A stretch of 64,000 nt of DNA from Adhaeribacter pallidiroseus (GCF_003340495.1 NZ_QASA01000002.1:1-64000), one strand, 5' to 3'; positions 46,452 to 55,461 are shown, numbered from the stretch's first letter. A program made the numbers and translations. Notes: generated by a model from the sequence alone, not told the origin.

Positions 46452-46614
46452 GTTAGATTCGCTTTGATCGGTAAAGTGTCAATTAGTATAAAATGACACC
46501 TGGATCTAACAGTAAAGATAGGGTATTTTCCAATTTTACAAAACTTAAACGAGCGTTTATGATTTGTAAAACATCCGTGAATTCGTATTCCCACAGGCTT
46601 TAATGTTTCTTTAG

Positions 46615-47664
46615 CTATGTTAAGAGAGTAAAATTGAAATTGATATTATCAATTTCGTAGACACCTACTTTTATACATTCAAATTTTTCCGGATTAAAAA
46701 TGGCTAAATTATATCCTTGAGAATATAAAGAACTTTGGAACATAACACCATCATAGCCAATAGACTTTATATATTCTGATAAATATTGAGTAGGTAAATA
46801 ATCTAATTCATTATCATCCCGACGTTTTGGTTTGGATAGAGTTGATTCCAGTTTAGAAATAAAAGGAAGATGAATCAAAAAATCTTCTAAATCTTCTTTT
46901 TCCGCTAAAACAATTGGGTCGTAGGAATTACCTCTTAAATTTATTACCTTAATATCCTCCTTAAGTCTAAAATCTCCAATTGCTACATAGTCAAATAAGG
47001 AGGCTCGTGCTTCATATAAGGTAGTGGTAACCTGATCCGCTAAATAAAGATATGATATCCCTAAAGGATTAGCTCGACCTGATTTAGTTCTATCAGCAGG
47101 AGGGTGGCCCATTTCTGAAATAGAAAACCCATCTTTGGAGGATATGCGGGCTCGATAAAATTTGCGTCCTTTAGTTATAGGATTTTCATAGCGGCTTAAT
47201 AGAACTTTAAGCTTCTCTAAGTCCATTACATTCTGTAAATGAAATCTATTTACAGATTTTATCTCGTCAGCAAATCTTTCCCAAGTAATTTGAAGGGGTT
47301 TAACCGTTTCATCATTGCTGGGATTATTAATACAGCTTAAAATTACTGGATTATTAAATATTTCTTGGTAACTAGTAAAATCATCCGCAATTATTTCCTG
47401 TAGTAATTCTTTTATATTTTTATTGACCTTACTAGAGAATATCTTATTAGTAAAGTCTTTCTCAATTTGAAAATCAATAGGAGACCCCTTTTCATTGATC
47501 TCGTATAAATTTAGAATGTTTTGAAAGAAGAAGTTTAGTTCACGAGGGTTGTATATTAAAACCTCTTGAGATTTGCAATAATCGCAATTACCGGTAGTAG
47601 AAGTATTACGGTGAATAATATCCTTCAAATATGGATTGGAAAAGCACTCCGAACAACAATTCAT
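46615..47664 (-). CDS. HEPN/RES-type NTD plus RES domain protein
   Basis: 349 residues. The N-terminus has two CxxC pairs (CCSECFSNP, CDYCKSQ), a zinc-knuckle-like module seen in RES proteins with a HEPN-like N-terminal domain. The C-terminal half is a RES domain: Arg in FYRARIS, MGHPPADR, SGRANPLGISYLYLA, Glu in LYEARA and Ser in FQSS. RES toxins degrade NAD+ (ADP-ribosyltransferase-like fold). The start at 47664 lies 1 bp after the sce7725 gene, so three genes are translated together. The usual RES partner (a Xre antitoxin) is absent. Confidence 0.82.
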   Translation of the reverse strand: MNCCSECFSNPYLKDIIHRNTSTTGNCDYCKSQEVLIYNPRELNFFFQNILNLYEINEKGSPIDFQIEKDFTNKIFSSKVNKNIKELLQEIIADDFTSYQEIFNNPVILSCINNPSNDETVKPLQITWERFADEIKSVNRFHLQNVMDLEKLKVLLSRYENPITKGRKFYRARISSKDGFSISEMGHPPADRTKSGRANPLGISYLYLADQVTTTLYEARASLFDYVAIGDFRLKEDIKVINLRGNSYDPIVLAEKEDLEDFLIHLPFISKLESTLSKPKRRDDNELDYLPTQYLSEYIKSIGYDGVMFQSSLYSQGYNLAIFNPEKFECIKVGVYEIDNINFNFTLLT

Positions 47665-47665
47665 T

Positions 47666-48610
47666 CTAAATCAAACCAATAACTAATTCGATATGATTCA
47701 TTACAGAAAGTTTTTTAACGCTTCCTAATCCAGGGAAATGACCGTTACTATGAAGTTCCTTGAATTCTTCTATTGCTCTAGTATTAAGAGAACTAGTTTT
47801 GCTCCAGTATATTAATTTATTTAGTGCCTCCTCAAATTTCCCACCGATATCAGAAGTGTCCATATTAGAATCTGATACAAAATGTTTAACCCTGATTTTT
47901 TTTGTCGAATCAGCATAAGATAAGTGAATTGCAATTGCAAAAGGAAGGAATCCACCATCAGAATAATTATCACCAATCGTTAAAAAATCGGAGAAACCCT
48001 TGTATCCATCATTTTTATAAAATAAATGTTCCTCAGAAAATTGACTTTCCCCAATCGGCAAATAATCAGAATTCTTTTGCTGGCAGCAGAAAAAATCATC
48101 CAGAGTAACTAATGTAGCAGAGTCAAAATTTCTATAATAACGTCGATTTGTTTTTCCAGAATTAATTATATTATTAATAATTGGTAATTCACTTTTATCT
48201 TCAATTATGGTTAAAATATTTTTTATGTTGTCATTAACAGAGTTATGTATTAAGGTTACTCCCGAACAAGATAATTTATGGTCCCGGACCAAATCTCTGT
48301 AAAATCTAACATCTTTGCTTTCATCAATAATAATTGCCATTTGGTAATTAGAATATCCATTAAGCTCCTTGTCCAGTAATTCCATTATGCCTGCAGAAGA
48401 ACCAATCAAGTCACCAACAACGGGGTTGATAATAACATTAAAGTTGATTTCTTCGCGACTTAATTCCGACAATACTTTTTTTAAAGTAGGAGAATTTTTT
48501 ACTGGCTCAATAATTGGAGAAACTTTGGTATTATTCCCAGCCAAAATATCTCGGATTTCTCGGAGAGCAATTAGTTCAAACTGTTTACCCCGGATATAAG
48601 GAAAATACAT
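47666..48610 (-). CDS. sce7725-family (beta family) protein
   Basis: 314 residues. The family signature is the start YFPYIRGKQFELIALREI followed by a TIM-barrel-like middle region (NVIINPVVGD, GVTLIHNS). No catalytic motif is clear. Proteins of this family are typically found beside sce7726, as here. The start lies 1 bp after the sce7726 stop, and the stop 1 bp before the RES gene. A sensor or scaffold role in an NAD-depleting system is inference. Confidence 0.7.
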   Translation of the reverse strand: MYFPYIRGKQFELIALREIRDILAGNNTKVSPIIEPVKNSPTLKKVLSELSREEINFNVIINPVVGDLIGSSAGIMELLDKELNGYSNYQMAIIIDESKDVRFYRDLVRDHKLSCSGVTLIHNSVNDNIKNILTIIEDKSELPIINNIINSGKTNRRYYRNFDSATLVTLDDFFCCQQKNSDYLPIGESQFSEEHLFYKNDGYKGFSDFLTIGDNYSDGGFLPFAIAIHLSYADSTKKIRVKHFVSDSNMDTSDIGGKFEEALNKLIYWSKTSSLNTRAIEEFKELHSNGHFPGLGSVKKLSVMNHIELVIGLI

Positions 48611-48611
48611 G

Positions 48612-49478
48612 CTAGATTATTTCATTTAAGAAGTTGTATAGGTCTGAATATTCCTTTTCTGAAAAGTCCATTGTGTAACAGATATGCTTTAGTTCATAAG
48701 GAGTATGGTCTGACATTAGCAATTCAGGGCACCTAATTTTTCTGCCTTTTAATTGATTGAATGCCATTTCTTGAAAATCTACAACATTTATCTCTTTTGC
48801 CAAAGAAAAACACTCTCTAAATATCTTAGTACTTGGGACCTCCGGAACTTCACCAAAATAATCTTTTATGATTTCTAGGTATTCTGCTTTGCGAAGAGTT
48901 TTAAAAATAATAGCATGATCAAAATTTTCCCTATTTACCTCTGCCTCCTTAAGTGTATTTAAATTTTGATTATGTGTGAATTCAATAATACCAATGGCTG
49001 TACTATTATACTTATCTAAAAGCTTATCTGTATGTTTTGAGCAGGAAACTATATATACTTTATCGGCGAATTGGGTATAATCAAATACTTGTTTTTCTAA
49101 TTTTGCTAGACTATCTAAATCTGTTTTAATTTCAAATACACGAGCCTCACCATTCAATAAGACAAAGTCAGCAATGGAGCCGCCAATCTTAAATTCATTT
49201 AATACAGAAGTGGTATTTAGACTGTATTTGCCTAACAGTTGATTATTAAGAAGAGCATTTTTATAAAAGTATTCGCAGCGGTATGTATCATGTAATTCTT
49301 TATATAAGAATTGAAGGATATAATTATACGATTCAGAAAAATCAGCATTGATGTGCTTTTTAATACTGTAACGAATAAATTTATGATCCTTCTCCCTTAC
49401 AATTTTATTGAAGATAGAAGGTGTAAAAATTTGAGATAAACTTCTTAAGCAGCCTGTGCTCTTCTGTATGACATACAT
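48612..49478 (-). CDS. sce7726-family protein, PD-(D/E)XK nuclease-like
   Basis: 288 residues from the ATG at 49478. The segment SIADFVLLNGEARVFEIKTDLDSLAKLEKQ gives Asp, then Glu-x-Lys, the PD-(D/E)XK pattern, followed by VYIVSCSKH. The rest is helical. It is the first gene of the three-gene operon. A -7-like TACCTTTG (complement at 49485-49492) lies directly before the ATG, so the message may be almost leaderless. No -33 TTG is evident. Confidence 0.72.
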   Translation of the reverse strand: MYVIQKSTGCLRSLSQIFTPSIFNKIVREKDHKFIRYSIKKHINADFSESYNYILQFLYKELHDTYRCEYFYKNALLNNQLLGKYSLNTTSVLNEFKIGGSIADFVLLNGEARVFEIKTDLDSLAKLEKQVFDYTQFADKVYIVSCSKHTDKLLDKYNSTAIGIIEFTHNQNLNTLKEAEVNRENFDHAIIFKTLRKAEYLEIIKDYFGEVPEVPSTKIFRECFSLAKEINVVDFQEMAFNQLKGRKIRCPELLMSDHTPYELKHICYTMDFSEKEYSDLYNFLNEII

Positions 49479-49650
49479 TTTGGGCAAAGGTAATAAAATC
49501 TTCCGTTTTCCTAATTTACGTAAATATTAACAGTAATATAACAGAGTTAGAAAATTAATCATTCCAATATTTAAATATTAGGCTCTTAACTACTGCTTAG
49601 ATACCTAAAAATAATTCTAAACAAATTACTTTTATAAAATTTAAGTTCCT

Positions 49651-49678
49651 ATTTAACATAATAGTAGTTATCAGGACA
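49651..49678 (-). other. dif-like XerC/XerD recombination site (site D)
   Basis: XerC-type arm TGTCCTGATAA, centre CTACTA, XerD-type arm TTATGTTAAAT (identical to the E. coli dif arm). It differs from site B at only two positions over 28 bp and shares flanking bases. It lies 173 bp beyond the start of the RES/sce7725/sce7726 operon. Confidence 0.65.
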
Positions 49679-49789
49679 AATTTTTCTTTGGCAGATCTTC
49701 TTTTATTTCATATAGATGGCATTCTTTAAAACTTTTATTTAGTTAGTGAATTCTATAATTTAAGCTGTTGAAAACTAAACACTTGAATT

Positions 49790-50239
49790 ATGAAATATCT
49801 ATTATTATTAGCTACTCTTCTATTCTCTACTCTGGGTTTCGCTCAAGAAAACACGGCTTTGCAGCAGGAAATCGAAAAACTGGATCTGGCTCATGCGGCC
49901 GCTATCTTGAAAGGGGATGCAGTAGCACTTAATCAGTTAATGGCGGAGGAGGTGACGGTTAATCATCCCACGAACCGAATTGTCAATGAAAAGAAAGAAC
50001 TGCTGCAATTAATTCAAAAAGGAGTCATCCGGTATACTTCTTTTAAAAGAGTGCCGGAAAAGTTTCTCTTCTTTCCCGACATGGTGGTGGTAATGGGCAG
50101 AGAAGAAGTGATTCCCGCGACAGGAGCTCCCAATGCCGGAAAGCAATTAAATCGAAGATATACTAATATTTGGATGAGGAAGGATACAAAATGGAAATTA
50201 CAGGTTCGGCATGCTAATAATGTTTGTTCGCAGATATAA
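49790..50239 (+). CDS. secreted NTF2-like (DUF4440) protein
   Basis: 149 residues with a cleavable signal peptide (MKYLLLLATLLFSTLGFAQ). The mature part has the DUF4440 pattern: LAHAAAILKGDAVALNQLMAEEVTVNHPTNRI, MVVVMGREEV, and a WMRKDTKWKLQVRH ending. Such proteins bind or process small ligands; the substrate is unknown. The gene begins 112 bp after dif-like site D. Confidence 0.88.
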   Translation: MKYLLLLATLLFSTLGFAQENTALQQEIEKLDLAHAAAILKGDAVALNQLMAEEVTVNHPTNRIVNEKKELLQLIQKGVIRYTSFKRVPEKFLFFPDMVVVMGREEVIPATGAPNAGKQLNRRYTNIWMRKDTKWKLQVRHANNVCSQI

Positions 50240-50438
50240 CTTCTTGCTTTAGCCCGGTTATAGATCCAGGGGCCAAAACTACCTAAAAACAATGGTGGGT
50301 TTCCTCTTCTTCCTGACACTGCTTCGTAATTGGAAAGAACACCTGTTTTAACAGCTCTATCTCTCCTGGCAGGAAGGATTGTCCTATGGTCAGAGATTTA
50401 TTCCTTATCTTAGAGGTTGTCAAGCAAACGATCTAACC

Positions 50439-51149
50439 ATGATTCATCCTAAAACTTTATTTTTCCTCGTAGGAGCCTTTCTGTTGTATTCCTGTTCCGG
50501 CAAGACCACCAGCAAGCCGGAAAAGCAAGCCCAAGAGCAGCCAGCAGCGGACTGGGTGTTACTTGCTGAAGGCAATAACCTGGAGCACTGGGAAATGTAT
50601 AACCAAGGCGAAATAAAAGGTTGGGAGCTCATTAACGGTGAATTGCATGGTTCCGGTGCCGGCTGGGACGCCAACCAAGATTTGATCACCAAACAAGCCT
50701 ATGACAACTTTGAATTATCTTTAGAATGGAAAATTGCGCCGGCTAACAGCTCCGGCATCTTTTTTTATGTTCCCAAAGGCAGTGACCAGCCCATCTATGA
50801 TCTCGCGCCGGAGTATCAGATCTTGGATGATAAAGGCTGGCCGAAGAAAATGCAGCCTAATCAGTATACCGGCGGCAGTTACGCTATGTACGCGCCCGAG
50901 GGAGCGGAAGTGAAACCGGTGGGAGAATGGAACACCACCCGCATCCTCGTGAACTACCCCTACGTGGAGCATTGGTTAAACGGCAAGAAGGTAGTGGCGT
51001 ATGAGATTGGTAGCAAAGATTGGCAGGCCCGCAAAGCGGCCGACAAATGGGCGCAGGTGCCGCAATACGGGGTAGCTAAATCCGGGCATATTGGTTTGCA
51101 GAATGCCGGCAAAGTCACTTACCGGCACATCAAAATCAAAGAATTATAA
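50439..51149 (+). CDS. DUF1080 / 3-keto-disaccharide hydrolase family lipoprotein
   Basis: 236 residues from the ATG at 50439, whose signal ends in the lipobox LLYSC. The mature part is a concanavalin-like jelly roll: WVLLAEGNNLEHWEMYNQG, then DNFELSLEWKIAPANSSGIFFYV, EYQILDDKGW, and EWNTTRILVNYPYVEHWLNGKKV to GHIGLQNAGKVTYRHIKIKEL. Some family members cleave 3-keto-glycosides at the cell surface. A longer frame from 50379 lacks a better start. Confidence 0.88.
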   Translation: MIHPKTLFFLVGAFLLYSCSGKTTSKPEKQAQEQPAADWVLLAEGNNLEHWEMYNQGEIKGWELINGELHGSGAGWDANQDLITKQAYDNFELSLEWKIAPANSSGIFFYVPKGSDQPIYDLAPEYQILDDKGWPKKMQPNQYTGGSYAMYAPEGAEVKPVGEWNTTRILVNYPYVEHWLNGKKVVAYEIGSKDWQARKAADKWAQVPQYGVAKSGHIGLQNAGKVTYRHIKIKEL

Positions 51150-51283
51150 TCCATTCCAGCGCAGTTGTTCCTGCTAGTAAAACAGATCAGATTCGTCTGC
51201 CCTTTACCCCTACAACAATCCAGATCTTAGCTACTTTCCACTAGTTCTGTGAAGCAGACTTGGTTCTATTTTTTAAAGTAAAA

Positions 51284-52462
51284 ATGAAGACTATTAAGGA
51301 ACCACTTTTCCAATCCTTCCTAATGGGCGGATTTGAAGGCGCTTGTCACGTGAATGGGCAAGGCCGGCGGTTAGATATGATTCGGCAGACCCAGCACGAT
51401 CTGCAGGTGCAGCAGGACTATGCTTTGGTAAAAAGTCAAGGCATCCACACGGTGCGAGATGGCGTGCGCTGGCCGTTAATTGAAAAAGAGCCGGGTGTGT
51501 ACGACTTTTCCTCTCTAGAACCGATGGCGGCCGCTGCCCAGAAACAAGGCGTGCAAGTGATCTGGACCTTGTGGCACTACGGATGGCCCGATGACCTAGA
51601 TATTTTTAGCCCCGCTTTCGTCACCCGCTTCTCCGCTTTCAGCCAAGCGGTGGCTACTTTTCTAAACCCCTACAGTGACGGTTTGCCTTTGTTCACGCCC
51701 GTTAATGAAATCTCTTACTTCTGTTGGGTCGGCGGCGAAGTGGGCACTGTTCATCCCTATGCTAAAAGCCGGGGTTACGAAATGAAGTTGCAATTAGTGC
51801 GCGCAGCTTTGGCCTGCATGGATGCTATCTGGAAAATTAGTCCCGAAGCTCGTTTCGTGCACGTCGAGCCCCTCATTCACGTGGCGGTTCCACCAGATCG
51901 TCCTGATCTAAGAGAAACCGCTTATGCGGATCACGCCACCCAATTTGAAGCCTACGATATCATGGCGGGACTTCGGCATCCGGAAATGGGGGGTAACGTC
52001 AAATACTTGGATATTATTGGTTGCAACTTCTATCATGATAACCAATGGTTTTGTCGTGGGGCTTACGTTCCCTGGCAGGAAGAAATCTCGGATCCCGATT
52101 GGGTGCCGCTACATCGGTTGATCCAGCAGATCTACCTACGTTACCAACGACCGATTATCATCAGCGAGACCAGCCACTACGGCGGCAACCGGCCGGCCTG
52201 GATGCGCATGATTACCCGCGAAGTACAACAAGTGCTTAGCCGGAAAATTCCCTTGTTAGGCGTTTGCCTGTATCCTATCCTGGATCGTTCGGATTGGGAA
52301 AATGATGATCATTGGCACAACAGCGGTCTCTGGGATTATAGTCCGGGAGAAGAGGGACGCCACTTGCGGGTACTGGCACCAGAATATAAAATTGAAATAA
52401 AACACGCACAGCAACTTTTTTCCCAAGCTGCTACCAATGAGATACCCCAGCCGTCCGTTTAA
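51284..52462 (+). CDS. glycoside hydrolase, beta-glucosidase-like (GH1-type clan A)
   Basis: 392 residues from the ATG at 51284. It is a (beta/alpha)8 retaining glycosidase: VRDGVRWPLIEKEPGVYDF, LWHYGWPDDL, acid/base Glu in FTPVNEIS and nucleophile Glu in IIISETSHYGG. The similarity is to beta-glucosidase-like (COG2723) proteins. It has no signal peptide, so it acts in the cytosol. The DUF1080 lipoprotein upstream and the methyltransferase downstream share the strand, but the gaps of 134 bp and 64 bp leave an operon uncertain. Confidence 0.82.
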   Translation: MKTIKEPLFQSFLMGGFEGACHVNGQGRRLDMIRQTQHDLQVQQDYALVKSQGIHTVRDGVRWPLIEKEPGVYDFSSLEPMAAAAQKQGVQVIWTLWHYGWPDDLDIFSPAFVTRFSAFSQAVATFLNPYSDGLPLFTPVNEISYFCWVGGEVGTVHPYAKSRGYEMKLQLVRAALACMDAIWKISPEARFVHVEPLIHVAVPPDRPDLRETAYADHATQFEAYDIMAGLRHPEMGGNVKYLDIIGCNFYHDNQWFCRGAYVPWQEEISDPDWVPLHRLIQQIYLRYQRPIIISETSHYGGNRPAWMRMITREVQQVLSRKIPLLGVCLYPILDRSDWENDDHWHNSGLWDYSPGEEGRHLRVLAPEYKIEIKHAQQLFSQAATNEIPQPSV

Positions 52463-52526
52463 GATTTAAGTATTACAAATGAGTTGCAAAGAACTAGCAA
52501 CATCCTTTATCCTAAAGGCAAACAAA

Positions 52527-53291
52527 ATGAGTAAAAAACAGTGGTACGAAGAGTTGTTTGAGAATTATGGTCAAAAGTACGATCAAGAAGGATTTACGCA
52601 AGGAACGCTGGGAGAATGTGACTTCCTAGAGCAGGAACTGCAGTTTAATAAAAGCTTGCGCATCTTAGACGTTGGCTGTGGTACGGGTCGCCATGCTATC
52701 GAACTAGCTAAGCGAGGGTATTCCGTTACCGGAATTGATCTATCCGAATCTTTGCTCACCAAAGCCCGCCAAAAAGCAGAGGATAATCAGGTGCAAGTTG
52801 ATTTCTTACGGCAGGATGCCCGTCATTTAACTTTTAAGCAAGAATTTGAAGCAACGATCATGCTCTGCGAGGGCGGATTTCCGTTGATGGAAACTGACGA
52901 GATGAACTTTGCTATTCTACAGAATGTCACCACCGCACTCAAAAGCCCGGGAAAGTTCATCTTTACCACGCTTAACGGTTTATTTCCTTTATTTCATTCG
53001 ATTGAAGAATTCTTAGCTAACCCGGCCGAAGGCAACGCTACTTACCGGGATAATACTTTTGACCTGATGACCTTCCGGGAGCAGAGCATTACGGAAGTAG
53101 AAGATGATTTAGGCCAAAAGAAAGTGCTAGAGGTCAATGAACGCTACTACGTACCCAGTGAGATAACCTGGCTGCTAAAATCCTTAGGCTATCGGAGTAT
53201 CGAAATTTTTGCCGCTAAATTAGGCGCCTTTTCTCGCCAAGATCGTTTAACTACGCAGAATTTTGAAATGTTGGTGATTGCCGAAAAATAA
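52527..53291 (+). CDS. class I SAM-dependent methyltransferase
   Basis: 254 residues from the ATG at 52527. Motif I is LRILDVGCGTGRHAIELAKRG, motif II VTGIDLSESLLTKARQKA, then FLRQDARHLTF. The family is Methyltransf_11/25-like; the acceptor is unknown. The NTF2-like gene follows 29 bp later on the same strand. Confidence 0.9.
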   Translation: MSKKQWYEELFENYGQKYDQEGFTQGTLGECDFLEQELQFNKSLRILDVGCGTGRHAIELAKRGYSVTGIDLSESLLTKARQKAEDNQVQVDFLRQDARHLTFKQEFEATIMLCEGGFPLMETDEMNFAILQNVTTALKSPGKFIFTTLNGLFPLFHSIEEFLANPAEGNATYRDNTFDLMTFREQSITEVEDDLGQKKVLEVNERYYVPSEITWLLKSLGYRSIEIFAAKLGAFSRQDRLTTQNFEMLVIAEK

Positions 53292-53320
53292 AAGTACTTT
53301 CTCCTAAATTTTAATCAAAA

Positions 53321-53752
53321 ATGCGTCACGAAATCCAAGCGATTATCGATAACCGGGTCCAAGGCGTTAAAAACAAAGATGTGAATCAAGCTACCCGAGA
53401 TTACAGTCCAGAGGTGATCTTGTTTGATATCGTGGATCCTTTAGAAAGGCAAGGAATAGAAGCGGTTAAAAGCCGTTTACAAGAATGGTTGGCTTCTTTG
53501 GCCGAGATCAAGAATTTTGAAATCCAAAATAGCCAGATCCAAGCGGCCGACGATATTGCGTTCGTTATTAGCTTTAATCATATTGATGCGGTCAATACGA
53601 ACGGCAATCAACTAAATATGTGGTGGCGAGAAACAACTTGTTACCGGAAGATGAATGGTAAATGGCAAATAACCCACGCCCATAGCTCCGTGCCTTTCAA
53701 CCCTCAGGATGGTCAAGCCTCTCTGGGCTTAAAACCGGAACGTATGAAGTAA
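53321..53752 (+). CDS. NTF2-like (SnoaL/DUF4440) protein
   Basis: 143 residues, no signal peptide. The pattern is IIDNRVQGVKNKDVNQATRDYSPEVILFDIVDPLE, then RLQEWLASL, then WWRETTCYRKMNGKWQITHAHSSVPF. Proteins like this often protect against or isomerise small organic compounds. It lies 29 bp after the methyltransferase and is probably in the same transcript, ending at the hairpin at 53794-53819. Confidence 0.87.
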   Translation: MRHEIQAIIDNRVQGVKNKDVNQATRDYSPEVILFDIVDPLERQGIEAVKSRLQEWLASLAEIKNFEIQNSQIQAADDIAFVISFNHIDAVNTNGNQLNMWWRETTCYRKMNGKWQITHAHSSVPFNPQDGQASLGLKPERMK

Positions 53753-53793
53753 ATGGTTCCTCGGCCTCGAAGTAGGCCATTACTCAGCAGTAA

Positions 53794-53819
53794 CCCCAGA
53801 ATGCTTCTAAATTCTGGGG
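53794..53819. terminator. hairpin between convergent genes
   Basis: Stem CCCCAGAAT / ATTCTGGGG with an 8-base loop, 42 bp after the plus-strand stop and 23 bp before the minus-strand stop. It lacks a strong T-tract, so termination is likely but may be weak. Confidence 0.65.
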
Positions 53820-53841
53820 TGATGCTAGAGGCAAGCGTTCG

Positions 53842-54087
53842 TTATTGCACCTGGTCGTTGGCTGCAGTATCTTCTTTTTTTCTCCGGCCGCGGTACCCGC
53901 CTCTTTTTTTAATCTTCAGTTGACCGGAACGAGCTTGATTTACCAAATTTTTTAGTTCGGCTAAACCGCTTTTTTGACCAGCCACGTAACGCTCCAGACT
54001 AGTGGTTAGGGCTTCTAAAAGTTCTTTGTTTTGCTGCGCTTCCTGCAGGGTTTGTACGATCTCGTTAATGTTTGCTTCTTTGGCCAT
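53842..54087 (-). CDS. small basic-tailed protein of unknown function
   Basis: 81 residues. The N-terminal half is a predicted coiled coil (INEIVQTLQEAQQNKELLEALTTSLERYV). The C-terminal third is highly basic (KIKKRGGYRGRRKKED), which suggests nucleic-acid binding. I recognise no family. Confidence 0.6.
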   Translation of the reverse strand: MAKEANINEIVQTLQEAQQNKELLEALTTSLERYVAGQKSGLAELKNLVNQARSGQLKIKKRGGYRGRRKKEDTAANDQVQ

Positions 54088-54150
54088 TGAGGTAGAGTTT
54101 ATCCAGAACCAAATATATGGCTAGAAGACTAGAAAACAGGGACAGCAAAC

Positions 54151-54283
54151 GCATCTCATAGATTATAAATTTAACTTAATAAATGAGATGCGCTTTTGAG
54201 ATGGATATCCTGTAAAAAAGGTTAGTAGCTACTAGGCTTTTCTTTATCCCAAAATTCTGTCGTTTCGCGAGACGTTTGATCAA
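54151..54283 (-). repeat. intergenic repeat element, copy 3
   Basis: Minus strand: TTGATCAAAC, core GTCTCGCGAAACGACAGAA, a hairpin with AGTAGCTACT and a T-tract, GATATCCATCTCAAAA, then GCATCTCA ... TGAGATGC. The core CGTCTCGCGAAACG is nearly palindromic here. This is the most complete copy. Confidence 0.7.
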
Positions 54284-54398
54284 TTGACCCATCCTAAAAA
54301 ACGTTGACCAACCTATTTTCGTACTTGACCGATTATTCCTTCCTTAACTAGCTTCTACCTTTTAAGATTCGTTTAGTGGAATGGGTAGAAGGAAGGTA

Positions 54399-54620
54399 CT
54401 AGAGTAAAAGTAAAATCATCTGAAGCTCGGCTTTGGGCACGAGAAATGATTTCTGGGGGTTCATTTTACCGTTGGCCATGACGGGATAACATTTATAAAG
54501 ATCGGTATCAGCCGCCGTATCAAAATCTTTATTCTCCGCCACCCGAAAAGCCAAGTACCCCTGGGTGGGCTCATGTTGGACCGGAACATACTGGTCAAAA
54601 TCTATTTTAAATTGCATCAC
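54399..54620 (-). CDS. small protein of unknown function
   Basis: 73 residues (MQFKIDFDQYVPVQHEPTQGYLAFRVAENKDFD). Soluble, no recognised family. It follows the gene at 54648 by 27 bp on the same strand. Confidence 0.5.
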   Translation of the reverse strand: MMQFKIDFDQYVPVQHEPTQGYLAFRVAENKDFDTAADTDLYKCYPVMANGKMNPQKSFLVPKAELQMILLLL

Positions 54621-54647
54621 TTATGAGGCTAGAAGTACCGAATAATG

Positions 54648-54851
54648 CTACTGGCAGTATTTAACAAAAAAATGCGGATGTTGTAGTACCTGGTAGCCAT
54701 GTCGGTAAGCATCCGAGCAGCTAGCAAAATTACCCAGCAGGACTTCTTCCCGAAAAAGCAAGTACCGGCCCACACACGCTTGCTTTAGCTCGGGCTCATG
54801 CTGATAGTAAAACAAAATACTCGAAAGAATTCCTTTATCTAACAAACCCAT
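54648..54851 (-). CDS. small protein of unknown function
   Basis: 67 residues, aromatic-rich (ILFYYQHEPELKQACVGRYLLFREEVLLGNFASCSDAYRHGYQVL). No recognised family. Probably co-transcribed with the gene at 54399. Confidence 0.5.
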   Translation of the reverse strand: MGLLDKGILSSILFYYQHEPELKQACVGRYLLFREEVLLGNFASCSDAYRHGYQVLQHPHFFVKYCQ

Positions 54852-55263
54852 GGACCAGTGGTGGTTTTAGTGCGATAAAGAAGTTACAAAAAAGAAAAGC
54901 AACTGGTTCTTTCCAAGTTCTATTTTCCGTACTAATCACTGATTTTTAAGTGTTTACCTGCTTTAGTTCGTAATAATACGCGTCTGGAAAAAACCGCTAG
55001 CCATTATGCATCTTATAGTCAAAGTTCCGCGTTGGGCTGTTCTAACTACCTGTACTATTTATTCGTTTAAGGAATTATCCGATACAGATGTTTAACCTCC
55101 TTTTATTTAGAGTAATTTACTAATTTAGACTTGTATAAACAAATAAATAATAAATTTAACTTAAGAAGGAAAAATATACCACTTTATACACTCGCAATTC
55201 CGGGTTTATACTACTACCAGGAGCTAACTTGTTCATTTACATTTACTTGAAAATTAATAAGCT
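54852..55263. other. AT-rich intergenic region
   Basis: 412 bases between divergent small genes. I see no repeat or terminator. It is AT-rich towards 55150 and should hold two promoters. Confidence 0.4.
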
Positions 55264-55461
55264 ATGACGGGGTTAATCGATTATATTGTAGAAAGCATAG
55301 AGGTGGATCAATTAACCTTAGGGGAAGTGGATGAAGCCTTGTTTTACATTGACTTGCACTTGGATCAAGATGGCGATATCTCGGAGGTAATCCATCTCTT
55401 CCACTTAAAAAGCAAACTACTCGATCATCTAACGCAATTGGAAAAGAGGAAAACGAGCTAA
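55264..55461 (+). CDS. small acidic protein of unknown function
   Basis: 65 residues, acidic, with a helical pattern (YIVESIEVDQLTLGEVDEALFYIDLHLDQDGDISEVIHLFHL). No recognised family. Convergent with the STAS/SEC14-like gene at 55562. Confidence 0.5.
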   Translation: MTGLIDYIVESIEVDQLTLGEVDEALFYIDLHLDQDGDISEVIHLFHLKSKLLDHLTQLEKRKTS

